The notes under the pieces are model-generated. The model was not told where the DNA came from and ran no database searches. It worked only from the letters and a program-made list of their open reading frames with translations. From NCBI RefSeq assembly GCF_037975245.1, contig NC_092580.1, forward strand, positions 32,389,001-32,453,000: 64,000 bases of DNA, written 5' to 3'. Source of the stretch: Apostichopus japonicus. Taxonomy: Eukaryota; Echinodermata; Holothuroidea; Aspidochirotida; Stichopodidae. The position numbers were made by a program, and so were the translations under genes. How positions within the stretch are numbered: position 1 is the first letter of the stretch; every line of letters begins with the position of its first letter. This document shows positions 1 to 12,490 of the stretch, piece after piece.

Positions 1-1723
1 TTGGAATTGAGGTGCGGGGGGGGGGGGGCTCAAGGACGTATTCACTAGGAGTCAATTGATATTCTGAAGGACCGTTTATTAACTATGTTAACGTACGCAT
101 ATATCGTGTGATAGAACAGTCCATGTTAATATGCATTGACTCTCATAAATGGAAGTGCTCGCGGAATATCATACACTATAGGGCATATTCCTAAACTGAT
201 AAATATACATGTTTATACATGCAGATCATATATATAACCTTGTATGCGCCAAGAGAGACCAAAGAATTTTCAGATCTGCTTCAAAGTTTAACGAGGACCT
301 GCTGCAGTGACGAGGGGACATATGGTCACACAATAACAAACAGACATACATGTATATATAATAACGACTGTACTGAACAAATGTGCATATATCAGGCATG
401 CGCGGTTTCTCCGTAATTAACCATAATGATTACACTTGGTTGAATTATAAACAGCATAATATCTTAATAGTCTTCTAATTTTGTCTTCCCGTGATTAACA
501 AAGAATGTGAAGTCGGCTGGTATGGGAGTTAAAAGACAGAAGATGAAGATAGCGGAATGAGAGGAAGATATGAATTTTCCGCGGCGGCCCCGGATAAAGA
601 GATTAAACGTCCGCGGCCTAATGGATTGTAATAAACCATGGAAGTATCGCATTGACGCGAAAATACTTTTACAAATACCGTTGTGCGCGTTTCGGGTTTT
701 TATCCATCGACATGAGGAATTTATCCCCTGAGAAAAATATATTGCTCTTTGTTAGTGAGAAAAATATATTTGCATCTGCCTTCAATGATGGTCACTTGGA
801 CGGTTGAATACTGATGTCCTAGAAAGATGGTGCAGGAGGTGGGGATGGGTAGGGAGGGGGGGGTATGTAGACATACCTCTTCTGTGACGCAGTCGAACAT
901 ACCTTGCTTAATTAACAAAAATAATAAATATATAGCCCAAAGAAATTTCACAGTAAAATACAAAAATCGTGAGCATTGACATTAAGGAAAGTTGACTGTC
1001 AACCAGCGTATAGTCTACTTCGTGTGTTCGGTACTGAATATTAGCTTCCTTAAACATATCAGCAATTAGGCCTATTTGTAATTAATATTTTGAGATGCCG
1101 ACTTTAACGACTTTTGACACTGTTTCTGCCATCTAGTATAGGCTGAATGGTTAACAGTATATTTTTCTAACCAATCTTCTAAACAGTGGTCTATGGTTGT
1201 AAATTATTCTACTACCCACCCCAGCCCCCACTCCCACAACCACTTTTCTCCATAGGATCGTGCAACACCAGCCCCCCCCCTCCTCCCCCCTCAGAGGAAA
1301 GAAAAATTGGTGTTAAAGATAACTATTGTGATAGGACTGTCTCTAGTCTCAATCACCTCAAAACAATTTCACTTAGAGAATGGTATATGCATACCCGCCT
1401 GCCTGACAACCCCACCCCTCCCCCTCATCCTTCCATATACGGCTACAAGTTGAGATGCAAAAACACCAGATGTAGATGTTTATGTTGTAGCAAATGATTA
1501 TCTTGATAACCAAATCCCAGTTCAAGCTACTATATATATTCCATAACTCCACATGTGTAAATGACTGGCCATGGGAAACGTGACAGATGGATGCATCATT
1601 GCTATCGTAGGAATCTTAATGTATCCGACAGGTGATATAAATATGTTCAGAGACGACATATAATTATCCGATTCCTGGTGTGATTACACTTGCAACAGCG
1701 CGGCTCACTACATGGCATTCGGT
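1..1723. other. Intergenic spacer, no supported gene
   Basis: AT-rich spacer with a poly-G run near position 17 and poly-C/CT-rich patches around 1270. The open frames here are short, have no splice context and resemble no family, so I do not call a gene. Confidence 0.6.
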
Positions 1724-2372
1724 TGTGAGGTCACGCACTTTCAACAGTGTGCCTATACTGTTATGATGTCACGCACTTTCAATAGTGTGACTATACTGTT
1801 GTGATGTCACGTACTTTCAGCAGTGTGGCTATACTGTTGTGATGTCACGCACTTTCAACAGTGTGACTATACTGCTGTGATGTCACGCACTTTCAACAGT
1901 GTGTCTATACTGTTGTGATGTCATGCACTTGCAATAGTGTGACTGTACTGTTGTGATGTCACGCACATTCAACAGTGTAGCTATACTTTTGTGATGTCAC
2001 GCACTTTCAATAGTGTGACTATACTGTTGTGATGTCATGCACTTACAATAGTGTGGCTATACTGTTGTGATGTCGCGCACTTGCAATAGTGTGGCTATAC
2101 TGTTGTGATGTCACGCACTTTGTTCAACAGTGTGGCTATACTGTTGTGATGTCACGCACTTTCAAAAGTGTGGCTATACTGTTGTGATGTCGCGCACTTG
2201 CAATAGTGTGGCTATACTGTTGTGATGTCACGCACTTTGTTCAACAGTGTGGCTATACTGTTGTGATGTCATGCACTTTGTTCAACAGTGTGGCTATACT
2301 GTTGTGATGTCACGCACTTTGTTCAACAGTGTGGCTATACTGTTGTGATGTCACGCACTTTCAATAGTGTGA
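1724..2372. repeat. 38-bp minisatellite, 17 units
   Basis: Seventeen consecutive units of about 38 bp, each opening with TGATGTCACGCACTTTCAA and closing with a CTATACTGTTG word. Four units (the 11th, 14th, 15th and 16th) carry a 3-bp insertion (TTTGTTCAA) and are 41 bp. Units 10-11 and 13-14 are near-identical pairs, which points to a higher-order amplification. The array is non-coding. Each unit carries a TGATGTCA word close to a CRE/bZIP site, probably by chance. Confidence 0.95.
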
Positions 2373-3690
2373 TATTCCTTCTCGTAGCGATTTTCAAGCA
2401 CCAAAATAAATATCAGAGAGGAATTTCTCTGGAGTTTATATAGAATGTATCTCTTCCTTCCTCGATTCATATTTTATTTTTGTTTTAACACACTGTAACC
2501 CCCCCCCCCCCACTCCCCGTTCCTCTCTACAAAGTTCATGTGCCATATGCAATGAAAAGCCCATATATGCAGCCCGTATATCCTGCCAATATCGGTATGG
2601 CGCGTACGTATATATTGATGCTTGCATAATTAATGCAACCGGTTTTCAACGGATTTATAACGTTTTATCAGTAACGGCTTCCTGTGGGCCCTGCAATAAG
2701 ATATTTGAAAGTTTATTGTAACAAATGTGATTTCCTGCTTCCGGTATGGCCTGCGATTAGAATTACGCCTGACAATTAACGTGGGAACATGGAGCTCTTT
2801 CATTGTTTTCTATTTCCTATGTAGCGCGACTGAACTTGGGCCACAGGAAGCTGAATAAACAAACCCACGTACGTCGAGCAATGTGAGTACACACCCGCAC
2901 ACACACAAAGATGAAGAGGGTAGTATAGATGAACCAAGTAGAGTCGTTTTCTTGTTAAGAGACCCCTCCAACTTTCTCCATGTTTCAAAGCTACAATCCC
3001 GAAAGAAATCCACACATACAGTCCCACATGGGCCTTCGAGTTACGGTCATTTGTATAGCCTATATACCAATATTTTTTTCCGAGAGTAATTTCGTGTTTA
3101 AGAAGACTCGTGTTGTAGAAGACTCTAACTTGAAACAAAGACTCCATGGAAATCAGACACTTTTACATGCTGACGAGTACTCGTTTGTAGTTATAGTCGA
3201 GGGCTTTACAGCAATCCCTGTTCGTCAAGGCATGATATCATTTAATTTTAATTATGAAAAATTTATTTCGAGACAATATACCAACTCGGTAAAGATTTTG
3301 TTTATTACTATTGTTAATATTTCATCAACACGAATTGGTTCCTTGAGTCTCGTAGGCCTTTTAACCTTCAGTCGTTGAACAAATCTCATGGAAACAAATA
3401 ACAATGACTTTCCATTTATAAACTCTACATATGCAGAATAAAATAAGTAAATAAATAAATATACATGTATGTATAAGCCTATATAAAACGAACTGACAAA
3501 AAGCTTAACACGTACGTAATTTTGTTTACTTATCATTATACGCTGGGCTGATAAATCAGTTCTTCCATGCATAACTCCATTCAAGTTGTTATTCTATAAA
3601 CCGACCTAATTGCCGTTGAATTGACATACCCCCCTCCAGCCAGACCAGACTTTTCCAATTTTCGCCATTAGTTTACTGTACAGCCACGCG
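2373..3690. other. Intergenic spacer, nothing recognised
   Basis: Contains a poly-C run near 2500 and several overlapping open frames on both strands between 2800 and 3584. None has a recognisable domain, and frames overlap on opposite strands. I see no gene here. Confidence 0.5.
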
Positions 3691-3726
3691 ACAAGCATTA
3701 TAGGACCGAGACGTGCTCGAGATCTA

Positions 3727-3736
3727 CGCATGCGCA
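3727..3736 (+). promoter_or_regulatory. NRF1-like palindrome in a candidate promoter
   Basis: The word CGCATGCGCA is very close to the NRF1 consensus TGCGCATGCGCA. It lies about 320 bp upstream of a start codon and splice donor at 4052-4091, in a locally CpG-richer stretch. It would fit a TATA-less promoter for a plus-strand gene, possibly the SREB receptor. This is inference from motif and position only. Confidence 0.35.
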
Positions 3737-4051
3737 TATGTTATCGACCGCTGTCTGTGGCTATCGCTTCCCACTGCACAAAGAAATTGTCGGGGAATAT
3801 TATTATTATCATCACCAGCAAGTTTGGTCAGCTGTATACGCGCTTACCGTGTAGTATTCCGTCTTTTGTTCGCTATACTTCGTGTTATGTTTATTAACGG
3901 TGTTTCTAGCAAAGCGAGCTGGGTTACGGATACAATATCGTATGCAAGCTGGATTATTTACAATCTACAGTGGTCTTAATAGCCATACTCGTACATAGTT
4001 TTACAGTGTCGTAATTATCGAGGGTAACCTATAGCCAGTGACAAATATGTT

Positions 4052-4090
4052 ATGGAAAACTCAAGTAGCGATGAACAGGAAATTGCCGAG
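4052..4090 (+). other. Candidate 5' exon end with a short ORF
   Basis: ATG at 4052 opens 13 codons (MENSSSDEQEIAE) that end exactly at a strong donor (GAG|GTGAGT). The next plus-strand exon with an obvious acceptor is the receptor exon beginning at 9822. Spliced there, the frame reads two more codons and stops at TGA 9828-9830, so it would be an upstream ORF and not the receptor's N-terminus. It could instead be the first coding exon of another gene whose later exons I do not see. Confidence 0.35.
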
Positions 4091-6828
4091 GTGAGTTATT
4101 TATTTAGACATTTTACTGAACTTTCATATTGCCGTGTTCTAAGAATCCAAATAAATATATTTACCTAGATATATGTGTATGTATGTGTGTGCATATATAC
4201 ACATATACATTGTAGCTAATGATATATGTATATACATATATATTTGATATTGACAAAAACAAGATAATTATAATCTGTTGGCGAGGTACGTCAACGTAAT
4301 ATCTTGAATTTTTGCAGTAATCGTGTCAGCCCAGAAGTTCTGCAATTTTGAGTATTATGATCGTATTGCTGGGTAAAGAAACACGCTAATTAGGAAATGA
4401 TTGCTGCGAAGACCAGTAACTTAAGTGTGTAACCTGGCATGAATAATCACAACAGCGAGCAGTTGGCGTTAATAGTGTTCGCGTGTATCACATTGTTTAC
4501 TTAGGTGTACTTTCATTTATAGGTACATATCAATACGTGCTCATGTAGTCCTAATGGTAAGGGAACTGTTATATTGAGTGTGTTTAGTGGGAAGTACGTG
4601 GTGCGGTGCGCAACCATGTAGTTGTAAGGTGTATTGAATTTTACTTGTACTAATTTAGGAAGTATACGTGTTGTTATATACAATTCACTGACGTGCGGTT
4701 AATTAACCGACCAAAACCAAACTTTGCTAGGGTTTATCATGTTTAAGGAAGCAATTTTGCATAGGTTACAAATGAATTCCAATTGAGACTATAGCCTATC
4801 CCCTGTAGCCCTACATATTGAAACAGTTAATCATCGTACGGGTAGTCATTAATTTATGGGTTAATTAAGCTTGACCCCATTTTAAGAGTTATGGAATTTA
4901 AATATAGTTAACGCGGGTATTGATATGGCTTTTCATAGTAAAGAATGTGCCCAGGATATATGTACAGGATATTCGAAATTTAGGGAGGCGGGGGGGGGGG
5001 GGGGGTCGGTACGTAGGGATGGAGGCGAAAAGTTTGGTTGGCATCCCTTCTGGGGAGGGTATCCATCTCCATTGAAACAATTTTGCCTGGGAAGCGGCCG
5101 GGCCAGTGCTTGTGTGTCATAAAAAGTAAGACGTTCAGTACGTGGAAGAAAGTTTGGTGAGGGAGGAGGGGGGGGGGGTGGAGAGGAGAAACGTTTCCCC
5201 ATGCTCTCAATGGATAAGGCTCTGCTTATCTTTGAATCAAAGATAACTTGTTCAGATAAATCTCGTTTTATTCTTACAATGGCTAATGAGAACACCTTTA
5301 TCAGAAACAGATCCCATCGTGAAATGAAACATATAGCCGGGTTAGTATCACACAGTATATATTACTGCTATTTTATTTATCAATTTTTTCTGTCGCCTGT
5401 TCGTCCCCTAAAATTTAGCTTTCCCCCTGGCTACGCCATTACCTGATCACCTGATGCATGTATATGCAATTGCTCAATGTAGACCTAAATTCGTTCGAAG
5501 TTGATGTTGAGCTCCAGGTCATGCAGGCGTTCTATGGGGCCCATGGGTCAGTACCCCTCCACCCACCCGATGTGAAAGGCTATTCATTTTATGCCGATAG
5601 CATTATTCCGTCGCTGCCATACCTTGCTTCCTAAATTTCGCCAGTAAGCCTGGAACCATATGGCCCAACTTTGACTACAATTCTGCAAATTAAGTCGTCT
5701 CGAGAAACAGAACTGCATTAAGACTGGTTTTATCACTAAGCATGGTAAAATTGTGCTCATATGGTACTCTACTGATACTATGTGTGGACCGGTGGATGTG
5801 ACCCCCCCCCCCCCCTCCAAAATGTAAAGTAGTTATACAACCATGTGTGTAGACCGAATTATAGACCTAATTTATAGCCTAGATATGCCTCAGAATGTAC
5901 CATTTTCCGTATTTTTTTGTGGGAATTATGCCCCCAGACACACCCCCTCCTTTATACATGGGAGTCGGTTTCGACGATCCCAGAGCCACACCCCTCCTTT
6001 TTTGAATCCAGGATCCGGCGACCCCTGCGTACTTCTACAGATGACATTGACCCGTATTGACCTTTATCTAAGTAAATCTGTTTCTCTTATCTGGGGATTT
6101 ATAACATAGCCTACGTCCAAAATAATGAGACGGAAGATGGCAGATATGCTAATATGACCACAATATTTCAGTATTTATTCACCGGCATCTATTAAAATAA
6201 CAATCTGTTTCTTGCCAAATGTTGAGTATCGGCCTACGGGATATCTAGGCTAAATTAATTGCAGACATCGCTAGAGAGAATCCGTGTGTTTCAACCAAGG
6301 TAAGAGTTTCAATCACGCGGTTCTCCTTTTTGCATCACTTTATGTCAAAATTTCACCGGATAACAATCCATCATCGAACAATGGGACGCCAATGTAGACA
6401 ATATTGCAGGTATAGAAACCAGGGAACAGGTTAGGTTTACGGAATTATAGAAACGACAGGAAATAAATGATCTTCATGCGAGCACAGTCCTGGTTCTTTT
6501 TATATCGTATAAAGTTTCATTTGACAACAAGACTTTCTTCCTGTTCTTGGTATTTCTATCTATCCGCTTACGTTTATCTTCAGATATCAATATGACTGTC
6601 TTTAAAAAGGTGTGAATTTCATCACATGATATAGTCAATTTCAAACCTACAGCTTTTAGTGACCTTTGGATATATAGGTGTAGGTTAAATCCCACGCAAA
6701 CCAATATATGCTAACATATAATTGGTATATCAAAATGACCGTGGAAAGCATCTAACCGTAAACTAGGTCTGTGAATGGATTGGGTAGGCCAATTATACTG
6801 CAGACGCAAAACGTTTGAACGCTGTATC

Positions 6829-7095
6829 CCAGCAAACACAAAAACGTTTTCAAAACGTTATTAACACGTTTCGTCTTTTGTTTTGATAACGTTATTTGTG
6901 GTGTAATAAATATGTCACGAAGACGTTTTCAGACTATTATTTCAAAACATTTTTTCTTTAAAACATTAATAAAACATTAGTAAAACATTAATATCTTATA
7001 AAAACGTTATGCCGACGTTTTCATAACACCACATTTAACGTTATAAAAACATATTTTAGAGGCTCTTTTAAAAATGTTATGATAACGATACTTAC
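6829..7095. repeat. AACGTTTT-rich dispersed repeat
   Basis: Begins with a CCCAGCAAACACAAAAACGT word and carries many near-palindromic AACGTTTT / AAAACGTTAT words. This arrangement recalls short non-autonomous DNA elements found in many marine animal genomes. I cannot define exact ends or a target-site duplication. Confidence 0.5.
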
Positions 7096-7496
7096 AAGAA
7101 CATAGACAAAAGTTATGACAAACACATGTTTATAATATCGGATTAAGTTTCTAAGGAACATATAGGTCAATAGGTTAGCCATCAGATCACATTAGACAAA
7201 TTAGATGATTTTTTTTTTTAGCTTTTTCGTAAGAATTATAATGCACGTCTGTTGAGAACAGGCTGTTTCAAAGAATGCATGCAAGTTATATACTATGTAC
7301 GTATCTAGCCAAGACAATAGAGTATACGGCGCCTTGTTAACATAATCATAACTGCTTGCTTATAATTGTATAGGCCTATACATCCTGACAAATAGACCCA
7401 GAACTCGAGTTGAAAGACAATACAACCATAATGGATAGTTGCCACGGAGACAGGATGATCACGTCACTTCAAGTGTATACCCGTGTATCATTGTTC

Positions 7497-7562
7497 ACAA
7501 TATCAAATTTATATAGCGCTCTAATCAGTCTAGGCGTGCTCTAAAGCGCTTTACAACGGGAA
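7497..7562. repeat. Dispersed 'tatagcgc...gcgctttac' repeat fragment
   Basis: Contains AAATTTATATAGCGCTC and, about 35 bp later, AAAGCGCTTTACAACGGG, a pair of words recurring in repeats of many marine genomes. Recognition is from memory of the motif; the window has no second copy to compare. Confidence 0.35.
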
Positions 7563-7690
7563 CAAATTTACTGAACGAAATAAAGAAGACTTCATAGGCT
7601 ATCTGAAATACATACGATTTATATGCAAATAATAAAGAGACTCGAATGTGATGAATTTCAATGCTTTAGAAGTTTATAGGTATATACGTA

Positions 7691-7692
7691 AT

Positions 7693-7758
<66 letters not shown>
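7691..7758. repeat. (AT)n microsatellite
   Basis: Almost pure TA dinucleotide run of about 65 bp. Confidence 0.95.
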
Positions 7759-7762
<4 letters not shown>

Positions 7763-9826
7763 TCAAAATATTTACCTATATCTACAGAAAGAGCGTTTTA
7801 CTGAAACATTTAATCATCTAATGCAACACACCTCAATGTCGGGCAAGGAACATGGAGGTGCAGTACCACCCCGAAATTACTTTTGAAAACTTTCTTGAAA
7901 GCAAATCTTTAGCCTTCTTCTTGGCGCCAGTGCTATACTGATCTTAAAAAAAAAAACTATTGATAAGCCCAAAACTTGGCATTCAATAAGATTGTTATAG
8001 TGAATATTGAAGAGACATGGATACAGCTAATGTGATCGCTGAATACTGGTACCAAGGGCAACTATTCTGCGCTTTGATATTAGACATATTAGACATTATG
8101 TTGGCGTATGGCTAGACGAATGCTTTTCTTCTTTTATGCTCATATTATTATTCGCGGTTGCCCGAGCTTACTGGCTGATCTCGTGTTCAATGCACAATGG
8201 TTATACAGTGGTGTTGAACCTGAATTGAACCTGAAAGCTATCTTAGAGCAAATCCACAGAGCGGGAGCGTAATACGAATCCCCTTAGAATTGTCTACGCA
8301 GTTTTCAGCTAAGCAATACTCTCCTGAAAGTACACATCTTTTGCTTTCTTGATTCAACAAGATCTTACTAAAATGGTGAATCACGGTTATAAGATGGCGT
8401 TTACAGTTATATGGATAGTACGGTGGGACGGATAATCGTTGTCAAACTCTCTCCAAGAAGATAAATGACCTGTAGCATATAGAGACAGTTTTCTTCAGTG
8501 CATGAATGCATGCATAAGATCTGCAATGTCATGCTATTTAGGCATGGCAGAATCGTTGTCCAAGTTGACTTTATCAGTTATTTTGGAACCTACGAAACGT
8601 TCCCACGATTCGTTACTTACATCCGTGTTCCTTCTTCCTGCTTGCAACACATGCAGCTATACAATGAAATTGAATGTTAGAATATCACAGCCAGTGTCAA
8701 TAAGGAATCATTACATGCATGGGCAGAATTGAAGAGCTTTGTCGTATAAAACACCCAATATAGAGTTCATTTGAAACCAGATCTAAGTATACGTCATACA
8801 TTGTATTCCCTATACATATGGCATATTGTGGAGTCAGTGACCTGTTGCATTAGCGGTATATGTACGTCACTTTGTCATTTCCAGCCGTGTATATGCTGGT
8901 GTGAAGTCAAATACGTAATAAGAGACCGACGCCGTGCTCGTTAAATCAAAGTATAACAGGTCGTATCAGCTCTACGAAATGACGTTTTTCGTTTTTATCC
9001 ATTCCTTCTGTAGTGTCCGTTTTGGATTTCAGTTCCGATCTTGGTTTTCCGTGATATCGGCGGTCTTGTTCACAATGAATGGCATGTGTATATAAAGGCT
9101 GTCCCGAAAGAATCAGCCAAGTAACGGTACAAATTTCCTTTCGCTGTCCAATAAATCATAAATGATCGTTCATTTTCTACAAAAGTCTCCATAACTTCCA
9201 ATTATAACTCGTTATTCGTTTCAGAACACTGTACATGAACATATGAGTTAATCCACCGGGGAGCGCGTGACTTCAGCAAAACAGAGGTGAATATTTTCAG
9301 ACGTTTAAAGTTGGCCCGGCATGTTTACCCTCCCACACCCCTCTTCCTTAGTTTGTATATAGGCGGGTTTCATAGTGTATTGACCTAGCCAACTGAGTGT
9401 AGATCATCGCTCCAATCGCATCAGTCCCTGATGCGCCCTCCTATGCGCCCTTTCTAGGCGTATACCTTCTTTTATGTTCATTTTATGTCAAACGTATTAT
9501 AGACCATATATAAATTTTATAACCGCATTCTTGACTGTATGTACAACTCACAGAAGTTTTCCACATTTCATTCTCTGGGAAGTTATCTATGACTGTCCCT
9601 TGTATCTATAGAAGCGCTCTTTGTATTCCTTGCCACGGCTCTTCGAAAATATATTAAATGTCTCATAAGATGATTTTATATAGTATAAGATGAATCTCTC
9701 ATATTACGTCATTTGAACATATATCGGTATATGTGTCTGTTCTTATTATACTTTTGTTTTGTTTTAGTAATTGGTATATTTTACATACAAGTTAAGTGTG
9801 TGTCTTTTTTCCTATCAACAGGTAAC

Positions 9827-9874
9827 ATGATCTCAACTTTAGTGGAACAAATAACGGAATGGGTAGACCAATAA
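9827..9874 (+). promoter_or_regulatory. Upstream ORF abutting the receptor start
   Basis: ATG at 9827 opens a 15-codon frame whose TAA (9872-9874) is followed with no gap by the receptor ATG at 9875 (TAAATG). It lies at the 5' end of the receptor exon, six bases after the acceptor AG. An uORF in this position would be expected to tune receptor translation through termination and reinitiation. Function is inference; the sequence arrangement is direct. Confidence 0.5.
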
Positions 9875-11023
9875 ATGTTGACGTCGACAGACACGTGGAC
9901 TGTATCTGGTATATCTACGAACATGAATTCATTCGACGGAGAAGGAACTGATCAGGAATCAAAACTAGCGGAAATCTTATGGATTTTCGCTATGATACTA
10001 ATTATTGGATTCAGTGTGGTTGGAAATCTAACGATATGTTACGCAGTATTTAAAAACCAGAGCCTACGGAAGCCTTGTTTCTACATGTTGTGCAATATCG
10101 CTGTAGCAGACTGCCTACGCGCAGGGCTGTGCTTTCCTGTTGTCATTTTAGCAATATGGACGGGCAATTGGATTTACGGAAAATTTATGTGTGATATGTT
10201 AGCGTTTATCAATATTTATTTGTACTACGGAGTCTTATATACGACATTATTCCTAAGTGTGGAGCGGTATCTCGTGGTGAGATTCCACCGTTTCCATCGG
10301 CAGAAACTGACTGGATTGACATGCCTTCTCGGTGTTCTCTTCGCCTGGGCGTTGTCCATAGCAACGGCGTTTCCACCAATCCTAAACCCGAATGCCTATG
10401 AATATGCATCGGCAGAGTTTCAGTGTACATTCAAGAGGAGAGGTTTCTCCGATCACGGTTCGGAAAGTGGTTATTATTCAGTTTTCTACGTTGCGGACAA
10501 TTTCTTGATAGTAATCTTTTACGTTCGCGTTTTTTTGTTTATGAGGACTCATCGTAAAATGCGGCCTCTGCAGTTTATTCCAGCCATCTCCAGCTCGTGG
10601 ACATTTTACGGTCCCGGTTCGACCGGACAAGCGGCTACAAACTGGTTCCTTGGTTACCGTCAAAACGCAACGCCTCCGCCCCATACAGCCACAACACAGT
10701 CTTCAACTAATCGCACACATCTTGCCTTACTTCATCCTAATTTTAATAAAGAAGAGAGGTTATCTAAGATATGTTTACTTTTAGCTATAGTCAATATTTT
10801 ACTATGGATGCCCTACATGGTTAACTGTGCTGGTATCGCGTTTGGCATGTTAAAAATACCCAACGTGTATATCACAAACTTCACTTGGTTAACATACCTT
10901 CAGACATGTGCGTCTCCTTTAATATGCATCATATTCGTTCCAGAAATAAGAATGTTTTGCTGCGCATGTGCAAAGAAATATCCTGCGTCAGAACGAGAAG
11001 TTTTACAAATCTCTTCGCAATAG
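9875..11023 (+). CDS. SREB-family orphan GPCR (GPR27/GPR85/GPR173-like)
   Basis: A 382-residue rhodopsin-class seven-helix receptor encoded by one exon, as is usual for SREB genes. TM1 carries GNLTICYA (about residues 47-54). TM3 has the disulfide Cys in FMCDML and ends with ERYLVV in place of DRY. Extracellular loop 2 reads EFQCTFKRRGF, close to the SREB EDQCTF motif. The strongest evidence is the third intracellular loop: HRKMRPLQF, SSWTFYGPGSTGQAATNW and NATPPP line up with the signature block of vertebrate SREBs. TM6 has LLWMPYMV. TM7 has ASPLICIIF where most class A receptors have NPxxY; SREBs also lack the Tyr, but here Asn is Ser as well. SREBs are conserved brain-expressed orphan plasma-membrane receptors with no agreed ligand. 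The exon begins at an acceptor near 9821, so a non-coding 5' exon lies upstream, perhaps at 3.7-4.1 kb. Family call is firm; which of the three vertebrate members it is closest to cannot be judged here. Confidence 0.93.
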   Translation: MLTSTDTWTVSGISTNMNSFDGEGTDQESKLAEILWIFAMILIIGFSVVGNLTICYAVFKNQSLRKPCFYMLCNIAVADCLRAGLCFPVVILAIWTGNWIYGKFMCDMLAFINIYLYYGVLYTTLFLSVERYLVVRFHRFHRQKLTGLTCLLGVLFAWALSIATAFPPILNPNAYEYASAEFQCTFKRRGFSDHGSESGYYSVFYVADNFLIVIFYVRVFLFMRTHRKMRPLQFIPAISSSWTFYGPGSTGQAATNWFLGYRQNATPPPHTATTQSSTNRTHLALLHPNFNKEERLSKICLLLAIVNILLWMPYMVNCAGIAFGMLKIPNVYITNFTWLTYLQTCASPLICIIFVPEIRMFCCACAKKYPASEREVLQISSQ

Positions 11024-11596
11024 AAACAAATACATTGTTGACAATTGTATGATGCTATAATATCAAATATACCAAAATACTACCGAAATTGATAAGGAAT
11101 TCTTGATGCAAAACTGACCCTTAAGATTTTACTAGTTGCTAGCAGTGATAAATACAGACTTCACAAGTCCATTTTATTTTTCATATAGCTCAGTTCAGTC
11201 ATTTTGTTACATTCAGCTAGGAAACATTAAAGCCATGGCTAATGGTGCAATCTTCTCTCTCTGTCATCCTCGCTCAAAAAAAAATCAGAGTATTTATTTG
11301 CCCATCCTTGCGTTTAGAGCTAATGACAGGCCTATTTTATGGTCTTTGCCTCATAATGCACCATTGACTGCCAATTTTTGTGTGCTGGAGATTCCACAAA
11401 CCCCTCCACCTATACAGGGTGGCGTCAATGATACCAGCCAGGTCCCACCCCTCCATTATAATTTCCTATAATTTCCTTCATTCGTCTATGGATCTTCCAT
11501 ATAGGTTCATGTCATTCCAAGCAGTCTGGGAAATTTACAATTTCCCCTACCCATTTCCCCTCCCAATTTGAAATCATGCGCGCGCCACATCCTTCA

Positions 11597-11675
<79 letters not shown>

Positions 11676-12490
11676 CACCATTGCCGGACCAGGGAGTTGT
11701 TATGGAACAACTCCCACACAGAAGACTACCTATCTTCCACGTGTGACTGTTCCTACCCTATATTGCTGTCTGTCACAATATGAGGCGGGCATTTACAGAG
11801 GGAGGTAAAAACACGACCTGCATAGAACAGCCGCAATATATTCTCAATGTGTAGGGAATTCGTTATACTCTCAGTGTAGAGTCATTATGCATAGAGCGTC
11901 AAATGTAATACGTCTTACGTGACTGTTGCCATAGTGACCCCTCGTGAAGTTGTAAACTTAATGATCAACGAAAACGTACGCGTAGTACTTTATGAAATGC
12001 GCGGGAAACGTTAATCATGATAGTTTCTCAAGTAGACTTCAGCCGTTTCTTAAATACTGTTGCTACCCATAAGGTATTTTTCACCCATGGACTAACGTAT
12101 TACGTGACTTGAAATAGGCCTGTGCATTTCAATTATTCCAGTATAGACAAACTTTAAGTTGACTGCAACTGAGTGAAAGTTTGTAAACACAATTCATATC
12201 TACATAATAACTTCCACCAAACAGTTACGCATTTAAGAGTTGATCACGTGCAGAGATCCAAAATGACCCGCAACTGGCCCGTTAGCCCCGCATTTGATGT
12301 CGAAAACCCGTCGACCCGCGCATACTATAGTCAAAATCCCGAATCCTGCTGAGTTGCTTTTGACTAACGTTTGTCACGTTTTTGTAATGTTTAGGTGCCA
12401 TAAAGAATCAGCCTATATATAGGTCCATTTAGCAGATCTGGTATAATAATACCCCAACATATGTAAAGGTGTTTTATGTTTTATGTATAT
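11024..12490. other. Downstream region and spacer
   Basis: Probable 3' untranslated sequence of the receptor followed by spacer. I see no clear AATAAA soon after the stop. Short open frames near 11136-11571 have no family resemblance. Confidence 0.4.
11600..11673. repeat. (AT)n microsatellite
   Basis: Uninterrupted TA run of about 70 bp; the open frame of alternating Tyr-Ile across it is an artefact. Confidence 0.95.

Larger units (their letters stand above)
4091..9821 (+). other. Probable first intron of the receptor gene, or spacer
   Basis: No coding exon is visible. The stretch holds poly-G and poly-C runs (4990, 5170, 5803), an AACGTTTT-rich dispersed repeat, an AT microsatellite and a 'tatagcgc' repeat, listed separately. 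If the donor at 4091 joins the acceptor at 9821 it is a 5.7-kb intron; otherwise it is spacer. Confidence 0.4.

Noticed and set aside
1724-2372. CRISPR-like array
   Set aside because: Units are contiguous with no unique spacers, and the window is eukaryotic; it is a minisatellite.
2980-3584. 132- and 110-codon opposing frames
   Set aside because: Overlap each other on opposite strands, no domains, biased composition of AT-rich spacer.
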